Numbered from the stretch's first letter, positions 12,968 to 23,942 are shown. The stretch: DNA of 64,000 bases from Saccharomyces paradoxus (GCF_002079055.1 NC_047499.1:620001-684000), one strand, 5' to 3'. Notes: generated by a model from the sequence alone, not told the origin. Numbers and translations: made by a program.

Positions 12968-15900
12968 TTACTTCCTTCCTCTGTAGTGACCTCGGTAGTT
13001 TCTAAAACCTCGTCTACCATTGGTAGACTTCTTGACCGGCTTGCAGATCGCCCTCGTACCTGATTTACTGCTTGTGGCATTCTTGGGTAACTGACTTTGT
13101 CTGATTTGGTTGATTATTTGCTCATTTTCCCTAGCTTCGTTTGGATTGGCGTCAAAAAACTTAGATCTTGTTCCAGTACTTTGAACAATCCCACTGTCGG
13201 AAGCAGACGCTCCGTTCGCAGATTCTTCATTCAATATTGTGTCGTATTTTTCATGGTCCGCGCTGGATCTTTTCTTGCTAAGATCCGCAATCGTGGCTTT
13301 GAAGTACTTGAACCTTCGGCGATATTTATCCTCCACGGTACCTAAAGTTGCAAAAGCTAAGTCGTTCATCGGTAATATTGCCGCCATTTTTTTTAATATA
13401 CAGTCAGGCATAAAGTTCCCAACTGGAGGAACCATTCTATTTCCTAAATTTAAAGATAATTCCCTCAAACGTTCGTATGTCATTCGCAGGTTATTAAGTT
13501 CTTGTGTTGAACGTAAATCGTTCGTGTTCTTCAGAGAGATCGGATGAGAGGCACCCATGGTCGAACCACCATATGTATACGATCTTAGGTGTTCCTTCGC
13601 ACTTATAAAGCGCGGTGGATTAGCAGCCACACTTCCTCCAATAGTCGTTGATTTCTGTGCAATAACTGGTGTATTATCTTCATTTGGTTGAAAGCTAGAA
13701 GATGTCGAGGGACGGGAGTTTGGTGCCGATATTGTAAATTGCATCTTTATCTCCATTTTTCCGGTGAGCAATTTTTTAGCGTTGGGGCCAACTTTTACGT
13801 AACTTGAAGCAAAGCCGCTATTGTTCATTATTGAATACTCTTGTAAAACTCGGATCGTAATTAAATGGAAAAAAATTCTCTCGATTTCAGATTTTTGCAT
13901 GGATTTACCGAGACCATGTTCCTCTAATGTGTCATGGTTTGCCTGAACAATTTTTGAGCTCCTCGAACCTTTAAAAATGTCTTGGCAATAAATTATTGTG
14001 ACCCTTTCATTTTGGATACTTTCCACTAATTTGACGATCTTCTTGGCAGGTTCTGTAACATCCCTTTCCTCATTGATCACGTTGGCGCTGTTTCTACAAT
14101 TGTCACAGTTCTTGTGACACGATTTGGAGTCAAAATCCTCATTGAAATAAGATAAAACCAACTTTCTTCTGCAATCTGTAACGTTATCACAATACGCCAT
14201 CACTTGCTGTAATTTATTCAGATGTTTCTCCTTATTTTCTCTGTCTAAGTTCTTATCCTTCTGAATCATTGTCTGCATGGTTCTAATGTCTCTAAATGAA
14301 AAGTAGGTAATACAATATGAATACTTCCCATCTCTTCCGGCACGGCCGGTTTCTTGATAATACCCTTCTAATGTTCGGGGAACAGTAAAATGGTAAACAA
14401 ATCTGACATCAGGTTTATCAATACCCATACCGAAAGCGACGGTAGCACAAATAACTTGTATCTCATCCGCTTGCCATGCCTTTTGTACACTTAATCTTTC
14501 ATCAGGCTCCATACCTGCATGGTAATATGCACATTTGATGCCATTTCTTTGCATTTGAGCTGACGTTTGTTCGCAAGATTTTTTAGAGTGGCAATATATT
14601 ATACCAGTTTGGTTTTTGAACCTAGATTTAACGGCATCACAGATCTCAAAAATGGTATTTTTGGTCTTCTTGTTCACTTCATAATACAAATTTGTTCTAT
14701 TAAAACTTTGCTTTAGAAAAACAGGCTCCTTCAGCTCTAGATTGTGAATGATATCCATTCTGACTTGTTCACTTGCAGTTGCAGTTAGAGCAATCATTGG
14801 GATATCAGGGTATTCTCTTTTGAAAAATTTTAATTCTTTATAATCAGGCCTGAAATCGTGGCCCCAGTTAGAAACACAATGCGCTTCATCTACAACAATA
14901 CGGGCCAACTTACCATCCGCATACAATCTACTGATAGCTCTTTTGCATTGTTCTGAAGCACTGATCATTTCAGGAGATATGTAAACTAAATCCAATAATC
15001 CATTGATAAATAAATTGAAAGTTTGTCGTCTTTGCTCAGCGGTCCCCCTCGAGCTGAACATGCTCGCTTTAATATTTTTATTCAATAAATGTTCCACTTG
15101 ATCTTGCATCAGGGAAATTAACGGAGAGATGACAATAGTAGTACCATGTGTCTTACCCGATTTAACCACTGCAGGAAGTTGATAGCAAAGAGATTTACCA
15201 CCCCCTGTCGGCATAAGCACAAAAACATCTTTACCTTGCAAAGTCGCATTGACAGCCTCTTGTTGGTTGGGTCTGAAACCAGGCAGTTTGAATACTTCGT
15301 GTAAACGGTATAAAACTTCATCAGACCAAGGGTAGGTTGGAGCGTTCGTTTTGGAGGGTAAATTGGATTTACTCACTATATCGCTTAATGAAAAATCGTC
15401 ATCAAAATCGTCTTCCTCGCCCTTTTGACAAACACTGGATTTCTCCATTTTTATTATGGGAGACCAAGATGGTGATCGATGATTATTATCACCGGTAAGC
15501 TTTCTTTCTGTTATTATTTTCAGGTCATTGTCTAGTTCCTGGATATCTGCTACTTGGGTTCTATTCTCTCTTTCTTCGTCAAATCTTTCTAAATCGCTAT
15601 CTGATAGGTACTCGACATCGTTATTGTTATTATCTTCTTCATAACCACCATTTTCTTTTTCGCTGTCTATCAACTCTAAATCAGAATGAGACATGGGCAC
15701 ATGTTGATGACCAAAAGAGAAACTCATACTATCATCCAGAATTGCATCCTTTTCCAGGTCATCTTCCAACAAGTCAATATGCTCCACACCTGTTAGCTTT
15801 TGGCAATTTGATGAAGCGCTTTGTGCTGTTGGAGATGATAAAATAACCTGAACATTTTTATTTTGTGATAAAGTAATTGTGGATCTGGTATCGTCTTCTT

Positions 15901-17311
15901 GGGATTTTTCTTGAATATTAGCACTAACATCCAGATTGTCATGATAATCAGTGTCTTGAGTTGGGTCAAGACCATCGTTTACTACAAAATCAAAATCGCT
16001 TTGATTTAACAAATCGCTTTCCTCTTTTTCTTCATCTCTAGTAGTCATATAGCTAGAATGGGCATCCTCTTCTGCCTCCATTGTTAATTCATCCTCTTCT
16101 CGTTCAACATCCGGATAATCGTCTTTCAAAGATTTACCCATTACATAGTCAAAAGGATCATCCCTGTCAGGTATTCTATAGTTAACTGGTTCTCTCGAAC
16201 GCATACTCCTGCTTCTTATAAGTTCATCTTGTTCTTCTGAGGACATGTGGAGAGGTGGGAATGCAGGAGATTGTGGAGCCCCCTCTTTCAGTGTTATGGG
16301 CGGATCATAATCTACATCATCCTCATCATCTAGAACTTGAATCAAATCATCGTCGTTACTATTGTTATTGCTATTCTTATTCGTGTTATTAGAAATAGTT
16401 TGTTTGGTTGCAGTGATGACCAAAGCCTTAGTGACAGTGGTTGCAGCCGTATTTGTCAGATTTGAATTCCTGGAGGATGTATTGTTTTCCAAGGGACTAG
16501 GCAGAATGCTTGATATAATATTATCATCTTGTGAAGGAATTTGACTGCGTCCTTTAATATGGCCTTTTGACGTTCCATCTTTCTTAGATTTTACGATCTC
16601 CTTTTCCAGGGAATCTATTCGGATGGACATATTTGATAACTGGGGCCGTATATCTCTACTTAATTGCAGCCTTTTGGCGTCCTCTGACAATGATGTAGAT
16701 TCGATGATGCTACATTTTTGCATTAATAATTTCGATTGTTCTTTTAAGGCCGCAATCAGGGAGCTCTGAAGTCGGATTACCTCTACTTTCATATTATTCT
16801 CGAACTGTTTGTTTGTACCTGAATTATCAGTTAAATCTTTAATATTATTTCTGCAGTCTAGATTTCTACTACTGTCATTTTCCACAAGAGAACTACCCAT
16901 ATGCGAGGGATATGTGTTGAAATTGTGGGCTTTTGAGCCACTGGGGGTCCTTGGGTTCGATACAACACTTGTGCTGGCTGGTATATCAACCATGGGTACG
17001 TCAGTATATTGGTTTGATGTGGCAGGGTAGGAGAGCCATTCCGTGTCGTTCGATAATGTTTGCAAAACCTCATGTTGCTTCGTAGCAGTATTAGTAGATG
17101 CAGAGGCAGGAACACTGGTTAATAAATTTGTTGCTCCTGCTCCATACTCATCTCTGGATGGGGTAGTAGGTGGCGAATTTGTCTTAGGCCTCTTGTTCGT
17201 AATGTGCTTTTGGATAGCCTGGAAGACAAAATCTCTGTCTTCCTGCAAAGTCGCCGTTTCCTTCAACCATTTGTGCTCCCTTCTTAAGTTATGTGAGGGC
17301 TTCGTCACCAT
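12968..17311 (-). CDS. SGS1: RecQ-family DNA helicase Sgs1
   Basis: 1447 residues, the same length as I recall for S. cerevisiae. Sgs1 is the 3'-5' helicase (BLM/WRN homolog) that works with Top3-Rmi1 to dissolve double Holliday junctions and resect DNA ends in the nucleus. The N-terminal 650 residues are long, acidic and low-complexity; the first 100 bind Top3-Rmi1 in the known protein. The RecQ core begins near 665, with Walker A MPTGGGKS (K706) and the DEAH box at D808. The RecQ-Ct zinc site is visible as CRRKLV...SCHKNCDNC. An HRDC domain follows in the 1270-1350 region, then a basic RG-rich tail ending NYRGHYRGRK. ATG at 17311. Confidence 0.97.
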   Translation of the reverse strand: MVTKPSHNLRREHKWLKETATLQEDRDFVFQAIQKHITNKRPKTNSPPTTPSRDEYGAGATNLLTSVPASASTNTATKQHEVLQTLSNDTEWLSYPATSNQYTDVPMVDIPASTSVVSNPRTPSGSKAHNFNTYPSHMGSSLVENDSSRNLDCRNNIKDLTDNSGTNKQFENNMKVEVIRLQSSLIAALKEQSKLLMQKCSIIESTSLSEDAKRLQLSRDIRPQLSNMSIRIDSLEKEIVKSKKDGTSKGHIKGRSQIPSQDDNIISSILPSPLENNTSSRNSNLTNTAATTVTKALVITATKQTISNNTNKNSNNNSNDDDLIQVLDDEDDVDYDPPITLKEGAPQSPAFPPLHMSSEEQDELIRSRSMRSREPVNYRIPDRDDPFDYVMGKSLKDDYPDVEREEDELTMEAEEDAHSSYMTTRDEEKEESDLLNQSDFDFVVNDGLDPTQDTDYHDNLDVSANIQEKSQEDDTRSTITLSQNKNVQVILSSPTAQSASSNCQKLTGVEHIDLLEDDLEKDAILDDSMSFSFGHQHVPMSHSDLELIDSEKENGGYEEDNNNNDVEYLSDSDLERFDEERENRTQVADIQELDNDLKIITERKLTGDNNHRSPSWSPIIKMEKSSVCQKGEEDDFDDDFSLSDIVSKSNLPSKTNAPTYPWSDEVLYRLHEVFKLPGFRPNQQEAVNATLQGKDVFVLMPTGGGKSLCYQLPAVVKSGKTHGTTIVISPLISLMQDQVEHLLNKNIKASMFSSRGTAEQRRQTFNLFINGLLDLVYISPEMISASEQCKRAISRLYADGKLARIVVDEAHCVSNWGHDFRPDYKELKFFKREYPDIPMIALTATASEQVRMDIIHNLELKEPVFLKQSFNRTNLYYEVNKKTKNTIFEICDAVKSRFKNQTGIIYCHSKKSCEQTSAQMQRNGIKCAYYHAGMEPDERLSVQKAWQADEIQVICATVAFGMGIDKPDVRFVYHFTVPRTLEGYYQETGRAGRDGKYSYCITYFSFRDIRTMQTMIQKDKNLDRENKEKHLNKLQQVMAYCDNVTDCRRKLVLSYFNEDFDSKSCHKNCDNCRNSANVINEERDVTEPAKKIVKLVESIQNERVTIIYCQDIFKGSRSSKIVQANHDTLEEHGLGKSMQKSEIERIFFHLITIRVLQEYSIMNNSGFASSYVKVGPNAKKLLTGKMEIKMQFTISAPNSRPSTSSSFQPNEDNTPVIAQKSTTIGGSVAANPPRFISAKEHLRSYTYGGSTMGASHPISLKNTNDLRSTQELNNLRMTYERLRELSLNLGNRMVPPVGNFMPDCILKKMAAILPMNDLAFATLGTVEDKYRRRFKYFKATIADLSKKRSSADHEKYDTILNEESANGASASDSGIVQSTGTRSKFFDANPNEARENEQIINQIRQSQLPKNATSSKSGTRAICKPVKKSTNGRRGFRNYRGHYRGRK

Positions 17312-17711
17312 TACCTCCTTGCGTGTATGCGTGTGACTTTAAATATATACACTGAACTTATAAGTTTTCCCTTCCTGTAGCTGATGACTCCAAACTGGCT
17401 GAAAAAAAAAAACTAAACGGCAAAGCCCCAAATTCAAAATGTATCTCCAATGCTCTCCCAGCCGCTATGCATCCGCTATTGGTACACTTTTTTTCCATAT
17501 ATCGGCTTCTAGATCAGGTTCGAGTTTCTTGTTATATGCATTGCAAAAGCATAAACAAATCTTTACAACGGAGCCGGGCAATCTACTTTGAAACGCACGG
17601 CTGAACTATATAAGTGCAAAAGGACATGTGGAAAGGTTTCTCTTCCTTCACATTTGGCATTTCTTCTTGGAAAGTGGTTCTTTCACAACAGATAAAGGGC
17701 CAATACGAAGT
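17312..17711. other. Divergent promoter region SGS1/SPG5
   Basis: 400 bp. The SPG5 frame stays open upstream to a GTG at 17628 but no in-frame ATG precedes 17712. A TATATAAG-like stretch (CTATATAAGTG, about 17606-17616) lies roughly 100 bp upstream of the SPG5 ATG. An A-tract at 17402-17412 is the only repeat. Confidence 0.55.
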
Positions 17712-18833
17712 ATGACTGTAGGTGGTAATAACTGGAGCATGTGGCTGCGAATGTCACGGGTCCACCTCAGGCAGATCACAAAGTCTCTTGACCGAACGCT
17801 AATCGTGTTGAGCCATGGGAAGTTCCCCCTTCGATATAATCACAATATTTTTAATACTTGGTGGAAGAGCCTGTTTGATGCTTCTGTAGCCTTTAGAAGG
17901 GCAAACAGCTTTAATGCGTCCCCTTTTACAAGGAGAGGAATCACAATATTTGACCGCTTCAAGCCTGTCGCCAATGTCAGCAAATTTGCTACCTTGCCCA
18001 GGGTGCCCAAAGGTACCCCAAGGGGCTTATTTACCAACTGGAATATGACGACATCAAAGAAATTACTAGGACAGAGAGCTTATTCTACTTCTAGCATCAA
18101 ATTTACCCAAGAAGCCGTGAATAACATGACTATATCCTTAAGGTGTTTTTTCAACTCATTGGACGGATTAGATCAGTGCTCCCAATCTAACCACTCCAAA
18201 GCTTTCCACAATACGTCTAATGTTACCTCTAAACAGAACTACGTTCAACCAGTTGCCTTTAAGAAACTATCTCAAAAAGACATAAATTTCATTCGCGATT
18301 TAGAACTATTTAAATTAATGAAGACTCAGAATCAAGTTGTTGATGAAACTAACGCATACTTGGTGGAGAGATCAGGTTCTTACATTGAATTCATCGTTCC
18401 AGAATTCAACCTTAATGGGACATCCTCTGCGCCTTTGTCTTTTTTGAATCCTTCTTTACTAGGAGATTTGGATGAAATAATTACAAATTACAAAAATGAA
18501 TTAAAATCAATATATAGTAGCGTTGACATGATCTTACGGAATTATGGGTCATTGCCGACAACTTTTCATCGAAATAAGATCCGAATACATTTTCCAAACT
18601 CGACCGTGGTGGAGACAGAAAAACTAATCGCAAGCCTAAATATCACTACAGGTATTATTTATGCAGATGCATCTCCCGATATTAGTCTAGAAGGTGCAAA
18701 GTTGAATGCTCTGGTCAATGATGATAAGTCAACAGGTACGTGGACCTTTATTGATGAGCCCCCTTTTCCCGCTAGGAACGCTTTTTCACCTATTTTATCG
18801 GAGGCATCTGATGATACTTATGAATTCGTCTAG
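17712..18833 (+). CDS. SPG5: Spg5, stationary-phase proteasome assembly factor
   Basis: 373 residues from the ATG at 17712, equal to the S. cerevisiae length as I recall it. Spg5 is needed for survival in stationary phase and associates with the proteasome regulatory particle. The N-terminus is unusual: about 140 residues rich in Arg, Trp and Ser with almost no acidic residues, resembling a long mitochondrial-type presequence. A more acidic C-terminal domain (about 215-373) follows. No catalytic motif is visible. The sequence differs from the S. cerevisiae protein at many positions, making this one of the faster-changing genes in the window. Confidence 0.9.
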   Translation: MTVGGNNWSMWLRMSRVHLRQITKSLDRTLIVLSHGKFPLRYNHNIFNTWWKSLFDASVAFRRANSFNASPFTRRGITIFDRFKPVANVSKFATLPRVPKGTPRGLFTNWNMTTSKKLLGQRAYSTSSIKFTQEAVNNMTISLRCFFNSLDGLDQCSQSNHSKAFHNTSNVTSKQNYVQPVAFKKLSQKDINFIRDLELFKLMKTQNQVVDETNAYLVERSGSYIEFIVPEFNLNGTSSAPLSFLNPSLLGDLDEIITNYKNELKSIYSSVDMILRNYGSLPTTFHRNKIRIHFPNSTVVETEKLIASLNITTGIIYADASPDISLEGAKLNALVNDDKSTGTWTFIDEPPFPARNAFSPILSEASDDTYEFV

Positions 18834-19153
18834 TGAGAACGTTCATCCATGATGATGTTTTCCAAGAAGGTTGTTTTGCTTGTTCTTACACATAGGCGCA
18901 CGTTATGCGTCCATACATATATTTGTATTAGTTTTCATTGTCTTTATAGTTAATACATTTTATGCTTATTGTTATATTTGCATTTTCTTCCCATTAAAAC
19001 TTCACGAAAATTCGGCAGAAAATAAGTCGTATCTACTTTATTTGCAGGCAAAAGAAAAGGACTTTACTAGAATACATAACAGTTGGACTAGTACTGCATA
19101 TATATGCTCTCATCATTATAGGTGCAAAAAACCAAAATAAAAGAAGTCAACAG
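18834..19153. other. Intergenic SPG5-GYL1
   Basis: 320 bp. An open frame of 89 codons runs through 18871-19140 but has repetitive hydrophobic content from T-rich DNA and no known homolog. It is best read as terminator plus promoter. Confidence 0.5.
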
Positions 19154-21301
19154 ATGGATTCGAATGAAAATATATCTAAAGAACAAAGTGGACTTCCACT
19201 AAGTCCCCATCAAACCCAACCAGAAAAGGATTTTGATGAGATCGCTCCTGGGGATGGAATATCAACAACAGGGGGTGATGAAGAGGCATATTTGGACAAG
19301 AAGGTAGAAGTGGTAGCCGCAAATGCATCTAGTGGCTTTGGTTCAAATCATAGCATAAAAGACTCAGCTTCAATCGGCGATCTTTCAAATCCCCATGAGG
19401 CTTCAATGCAAACAGAAATGGAATCACAGCCGCAGAGTAAAGGCCTATTGCCATCCGAAGACCTCAGCCAGCAATTAGAGACCGAAGAATCGAAAGTTGA
19501 AGAGGCTCTAAAAAAAATAACCTCGCCTCCATTACCACCAAGGGTTGACCATATTGAAAAGTCCACACCAGCTCTTAAATCTTCGTCGCCTCCAGTACCA
19601 GCAAGGAATGAAAACGATCAAGCCTCCACTAATCAACCACAGTTACCCCCAAGGCAGGTCGTTAATGCGGAAACTCTTCATTTGAAGGCGCCTCATGATA
19701 ATACGATTTCCTCCATACCATCAATGAATACTGTAGGTAATTCTCCTTCACCAGCACCCCCAACCTTACCACCACGCCGTATAGAAAATCCCCTAGACTT
19801 AGCTGCTCACACGCATTTCCTAGCGAGTACATATAAGAAAAATATTCTCTTTTATAAAAGCGAAGATAACTCAATCAAAAGTGATTTGGATAAAAACATA
19901 CTAGGTTTGAAAGAAGACTCAAAGAAAATTGACCCCCACGAAATACCTGGAGAGGTTACTTCATTTTGGTTGAAAGCTATAAATGACTATCAACACATCT
20001 TATTAAACGATATCGAAACCTTACACATCCAACTATCTCGCGGTATACCAGCCGCCTATCGTTTGGTAGTCTGGCAGTTAGTAAGTTACGCAAAATCCAA
20101 ATCCTTTGAACCTATATATGAAACTTATCTAACGGAAGAAGCACCCTTTGACGCCCAGGAATTTGAAGATCAGCTAAACGAGATGGACGGTGTACCTTCT
20201 GCAAACGTAAAAGGCATAGGTAATGTTTTAAAGGCTTATTTGCTTTTTGACCCTGAATGTGAGTTTTCTATCGATATGGCTTATATTATTAATATGATTT
20301 TTGACGTTTGCGAGAAGGAAGCAAATGCATTTGGTCTATTTGTCCGTTTAATGAAAGTTTATGGTTTAAGACTCTTGTTCCTACCAAACGCTTCTGATAT
20401 CGATATTCTTTGCTATAAATTTGATAGACTTGTGGAAGAATTATATCCCGAAATCCATAACCACATGGTTGAGAAAGGAGTCCGTTCTTCTATGTTTTTG
20501 CCTAGTTTCTTCACGACACTCTTTCAAAGAAAACTTCCCATTGAAATTCAACCACGTATCGGTGATATGGTATTTTTAGAAAGTCTTGACTCTATTATGG
20601 GAATTCTAGCTACACTTTTATCAAATTCCCGAGACCAATTGTTAAAAATGGGTTTTGACGATATGCTGGAGTTATTAAAATCAGGTCTCTTAGATGCCTA
20701 TATTAATCAGAATGACACTCTTTCCTCGAACGACTGTATGGATAGATTGCTACAAGATGCTATGACGAAAGTAGAAATCACACCAAAGACTATGAAGAAA
20801 TATGCTTCTGAATATGAGGAAATTCATAGATTGGACAACGAAAGAGAAGTGCAATATAAATCTATCACAGAAAAAAATCTGCATTTACAAAAGCATGTAC
20901 GTAAATTGGAAGATGAATACACTTCTTTAAATAGGGAACATGTGACAATTGCGAACGAGTTAGTGAAAAATCGACTCAATATTGAGTATATATTGAATGA
21001 AAATAATGGGTACAAACTTCAAATTCTGGACTTAAAGAAAAAGTTGGATTCGGAAAAAAAGAAGCAAGTTTCACGTGTATATGTGCCCAATGATTTAAAG
21101 AAGGATTTGGAAGAGACAATGAAAAAGAACACGCAAGTAATGGACGAGAATTTGAAATTGCAGGACAGGATTTCAGAACTAGAAAGGCTTGTTGAAACAA
21201 TTAAAACTGCGAACAAAAATGGTACCCTATTCGAATATTCTAACTCTAAATATCATCCTCTAGGAGTCCGTTGGTCAGGATTTAGAAAGGTTTTTAAATA
21301 G
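19154..21301 (+). CDS. GYL1: Gyl1, TBC-domain (Rab-GAP-like) protein of polarised exocytosis
   Basis: 715 residues, close to the 720 of S. cerevisiae. The first 250 residues are disordered and carry four Pro-rich SH3 ligands of the PxxPxR/PxPxR kind: PPLPPRV, PPVPARN, PQLPPRQ and PTLPPRR. The TBC domain follows from about residue 290 (LSRGIPAAYRLVVWQL) to about 520. The usual catalytic motif IxxDxxR is not obvious, consistent with Gyl1 being a Gyp5 partner with weak or no own GAP activity. Residues about 550-690 are a strong coiled coil. In S. cerevisiae Gyl1 binds Gyp5 and Rvs167 (SH3) at sites of polarised growth. Confidence 0.93.
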   Translation: MDSNENISKEQSGLPLSPHQTQPEKDFDEIAPGDGISTTGGDEEAYLDKKVEVVAANASSGFGSNHSIKDSASIGDLSNPHEASMQTEMESQPQSKGLLPSEDLSQQLETEESKVEEALKKITSPPLPPRVDHIEKSTPALKSSSPPVPARNENDQASTNQPQLPPRQVVNAETLHLKAPHDNTISSIPSMNTVGNSPSPAPPTLPPRRIENPLDLAAHTHFLASTYKKNILFYKSEDNSIKSDLDKNILGLKEDSKKIDPHEIPGEVTSFWLKAINDYQHILLNDIETLHIQLSRGIPAAYRLVVWQLVSYAKSKSFEPIYETYLTEEAPFDAQEFEDQLNEMDGVPSANVKGIGNVLKAYLLFDPECEFSIDMAYIINMIFDVCEKEANAFGLFVRLMKVYGLRLLFLPNASDIDILCYKFDRLVEELYPEIHNHMVEKGVRSSMFLPSFFTTLFQRKLPIEIQPRIGDMVFLESLDSIMGILATLLSNSRDQLLKMGFDDMLELLKSGLLDAYINQNDTLSSNDCMDRLLQDAMTKVEITPKTMKKYASEYEEIHRLDNEREVQYKSITEKNLHLQKHVRKLEDEYTSLNREHVTIANELVKNRLNIEYILNENNGYKLQILDLKKKLDSEKKKQVSRVYVPNDLKKDLEETMKKNTQVMDENLKLQDRISELERLVETIKTANKNGTLFEYSNSKYHPLGVRWSGFRKVFK

Positions 21302-22081
21302 TTAAAATTATATACATCAGGTATTGATTTCCTTGAAAATGATATATGAGTTAATGTAAGACGAATGAGAACAGAAAATATGCTACAGATTTTGTTACTT
21401 GTTTGTTTATTATTTCATGTTTTGTTGACATTTCAAAGCTTTAAGTCTATGAAGAGAGCAAATGATATGATTATAGAGAAATCCGATAAAGGATAAATTG
21501 AAACTGTTTACAAAACAAAGAATCCAAACGATGAAGCAGTCAAGGTTATTAAAGTGTTTGAACTGTAAACAAGACCAAGAAACTGTTAAAAAGTATTCTG
21601 TCAGCCGGAGCGATGGCCAACAATCTTAACATTTTACGTTCGTATGGGAGTTAACCTCGATCCTTTTCATACAATTCTAACTTTTGCAACAGTAAACTCT
21701 TAGCATCGAACGGGTGATTTTATCCGATATTGCTTAAGCATTGGCTGTACCCCATGTGAGGGTAGAAATGTGGTACATCATGAAAAGGACCTTAACAAGA
21801 ATTTTAATGACATTGTTTTAATGGGTTTCCCAAAACTTTCCACAAAAACAATTAAATATGCTTCTTATCGAGTTTGTAGGATTCTCCTACAGACAAATTG
21901 ACCCGTAGTACGTTCCTTTCTCCTCTTCATGCAATTGTATAATAGTTTCGTACCCTCGCATCCGGGCACGCTTTGTGAAACTCATTTAAGAAACCAAAAA
22001 TACCTAATCAGCTAAAACTATTGGAAGTTAACACCAAGAGTTTAAAAATCGGTTGAAAGAAGAAAGAGCCAACAGGAGAGT
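21302..22081. other. 780-bp intergenic region GYL1-MRPL24
   Basis: Unusually long for a gap before a ribosomal protein gene. I looked for tRNA A/B boxes, snoRNA boxes and ORFs of useful size on both strands and found none that I can support. AT-rich and without evident repeats. Confidence 0.5.
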
Positions 22082-22858
22082 ATGCAACAAATTCTCAGAC
22101 CACTTCAATTAACTAGAGGCTTTACCTCTGCTGTGAAAAACTTTAGGCAATGGAGATTGATTGAGACAAGAAAGGTTACCAAACAGCCAGATTACAAAGT
22201 TGGCGATATAAAGCCCCTACATATGCCAAAAGAGAGGAAAGAATTTCCTGACTATAAGTATGGGGAATCTAACATCTTTAAACAGAGCAACAAAGGTCTA
22301 TACGGTGGATCTTTTGTTCAGTTTGGTAACAATATTTCCGAAAGTAAAGCTAAAACGAGGAAGAAGTGGTTGCCAAATGTTATAAAAAAAGGTTTATGGA
22401 GTGAAACTCTGAACAGGAAAATCAGTATTAAAATGACTGCCAAAGTTCTAAAAACTATCAGTAGAGAAGGTGGGATTGACAATTACCTAACAAAGGAGAA
22501 AGCTGCAAGAATAAAAGAATTAGGGCCAACAGGATGGAAGCTTCGTTATAGGGTTTTAAAGAGAAAAGATGCAATAGAGAATTATCCACATAAGGATGCC
22601 CCTATTATAGAAATGGCTGATGGTAAAAAGGCCAAAATTTACTACAACGAAGTGATAAACGGCTCACCAAGAAAGATATCAGTTGGAAGAAGAAAATTGA
22701 TGGCCTTTTTATATCCTTTAGAGAAATTGGAATACAGGTCAATAGGGAAAGACTTGGACCACAAAAAATTTGTCGAATTATTCGCTGATGTTCCAGTCAA
22801 GGATATCGTAGCCAGATTGGAAGATCATGAATTTGATTTATCCACCATTACCATATAA
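22082..22858 (+). CDS. MRPL24: Mitochondrial large-subunit ribosomal protein bL28m (Mrpl24)
   Basis: 258 residues, matching the S. cerevisiae length. A short basic presequence ([20 protein letters not shown]) precedes the bL28 core at about residues 75-150: [20 protein letters not shown], then [17 protein letters not shown] and an [13 protein letters not shown] strand-helix. It is part of the mitochondrial 54S subunit. The remaining C-terminal 100 residues are a fungal extension. ATG at 22082; it lies tandem to RPL36A with a 321-bp gap. Confidence 0.95.
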   Translation: MQQILRPLQLTRGFTSAVKNFRQWRLIETRKVTKQPDYKVGDIKPLHMPKERKEFPDYKYGESNIFKQSNKGLYGGSFVQFGNNISESKAKTRKKWLPNVIKKGLWSETLNRKISIKMTAKVLKTISREGGIDNYLTKEKAARIKELGPTGWKLRYRVLKRKDAIENYPHKDAPIIEMADGKKAKIYYNEVINGSPRKISVGRRKLMAFLYPLEKLEYRSIGKDLDHKKFVELFADVPVKDIVARLEDHEFDLSTITI

Positions 22859-23020
22859 AAGAAAAAAGAAGAAGGCGATCAGCTTTCCAACAATACCGTT
22901 CGTTTCTCCTGTATATAAAAGAACATATCTGTTGTACATATATAGATATGCCTATATTCTAAACGTTACTGATGTATATGCTTGCAACATTGGTTGGCAC
23001 TTTATTTACCGACTGCATTA

Positions 23021-23033
23021 ACACCCGAACATT
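23021..23033 (+). promoter_or_regulatory. Rap1 site upstream of RPL36A
   Basis: ACACCCGAACATT matches the ribosomal-protein-gene Rap1 consensus except at one position. It lies about 150 bp before the RPL36A ATG in the 321-bp gap 22859-23179. Rap1 is the usual organiser of ribosomal protein promoters in Saccharomyces. No other element is evident in the gap. Confidence 0.55.
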
Positions 23034-23179
23034 TTCAAATTTTTTGGAGTTAAATGCGAAAGGAAAGGAAGCCTCCGCTCCTATGAAATTTGCTAAAATT
23101 AATGATTTGAGGATATTAAACAGTATAGTACTAATTACTAATATCACAGAAACAAGAAAGACAGCAAACACAATAAAAA

Positions 23180-23942
23180 ATGGCCGCTAAGACAGGTATG
23201 TTAGACATAGACAAAAACGTTGAACGGGTTAGGACGATTTTGGAAGTTTTAAGGATATTTACCCCAACTATGACCAGAAAATGAGTATACTTGAAAGTTA
23301 AAGGGAAACTGAGACAGGATAGTATAAATTGAGTGGTTTATATAAAAAAAAATCATAAAATACAATGTTACTAAATGACAATCCACAGACTCATCTCTCC
23401 CCTCATATGTACGGACTATTGTATTGGAAGACGAGTGCCATTCTACATAGGGAATATTAATCAAATGGCACCTTCAAATGGAACATTTTAGTTATGACCA
23501 CACCCTTGTTATACTGAATATTGCCTTAGAAAAACCATAAATGATGGCAAGTAAAGACCGTACATCATACCCCACCTCCCGCAGATACATATACGCATAT
23601 ATATGTCTATTTGACACGTTACTAACTGAAGACAACATATGTTTTTTTTATTTAGGAATTGCTATTGGTTTAAACAAAGGTAAGAAGGTCACTAGCATGA
23701 CCCCAGCTCCAAAAATCTCTTATAAGAAAGGTGCTGCTTCCAACAGAACTAAGTTCGTTAGATCTTTGGTCAGAGAAATCGCTGGTTTGTCTCCATACGA
23801 AAGAAGATTGATTGATCTAATAAGAAACTCTGGTGAAAAGAGAGCTAGAAAGGTCGCAAAGAAGAGATTAGGTTCTTTCACCAGAGCCAAGGCTAAGGTT
23901 GAAGAAATGAACAACATCATCGCTGCCTCTCGTCGTCACTAA
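23180..23942 (+). CDS. RPL36A: Ribosomal protein eL36 (Rpl36A), two exons
   Basis: Exon 1 is 23180-23195 (ATG to the first base of codon 6) and exon 2 is 23656-23942. Joined, they encode 100 residues starting MAAKTGIAIGLNKGKK and ending IIAASRRH, the standard eL36 of the cytosolic large subunit. The protein is very basic with a central helix. Exon 2 codon use is extreme, as for other ribosomal protein genes. A frame-based reading would start exon 2 wrongly inside the intron at 23541. Residues 2-3 are Ala-Ala where I recall Thr-Val in S. cerevisiae Rpl36A. Paralog RPL36B lies elsewhere. Confidence 0.96.
23196..23655 (+). other. RPL36A intron
   Basis: 460 nt with the perfect 5' splice site GTATGT at 23196, branch point TACTAAC at 23620-23626 and a T-rich tract leading to TTTAG at 23655. 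The length is typical for ribosomal protein introns. I see no snoRNA boxes inside it. Confidence 0.95.

Noticed and set aside
18871-19140. 89-codon frame between SPG5 and GYL1
   Set aside because: T-rich DNA giving hydrophobic residues, ending in the GYL1 leader; best read as intergenic.
21302-22081. Possible tRNA or snoRNA in the long GYL1-MRPL24 gap
   Set aside because: No convincing A/B box pair, cloverleaf or snoRNA boxes on either strand.
23541-23942. 133-codon single-exon reading of RPL36A
   Set aside because: Its start lies in the intron; the spliced form gives the standard 100-residue eL36.
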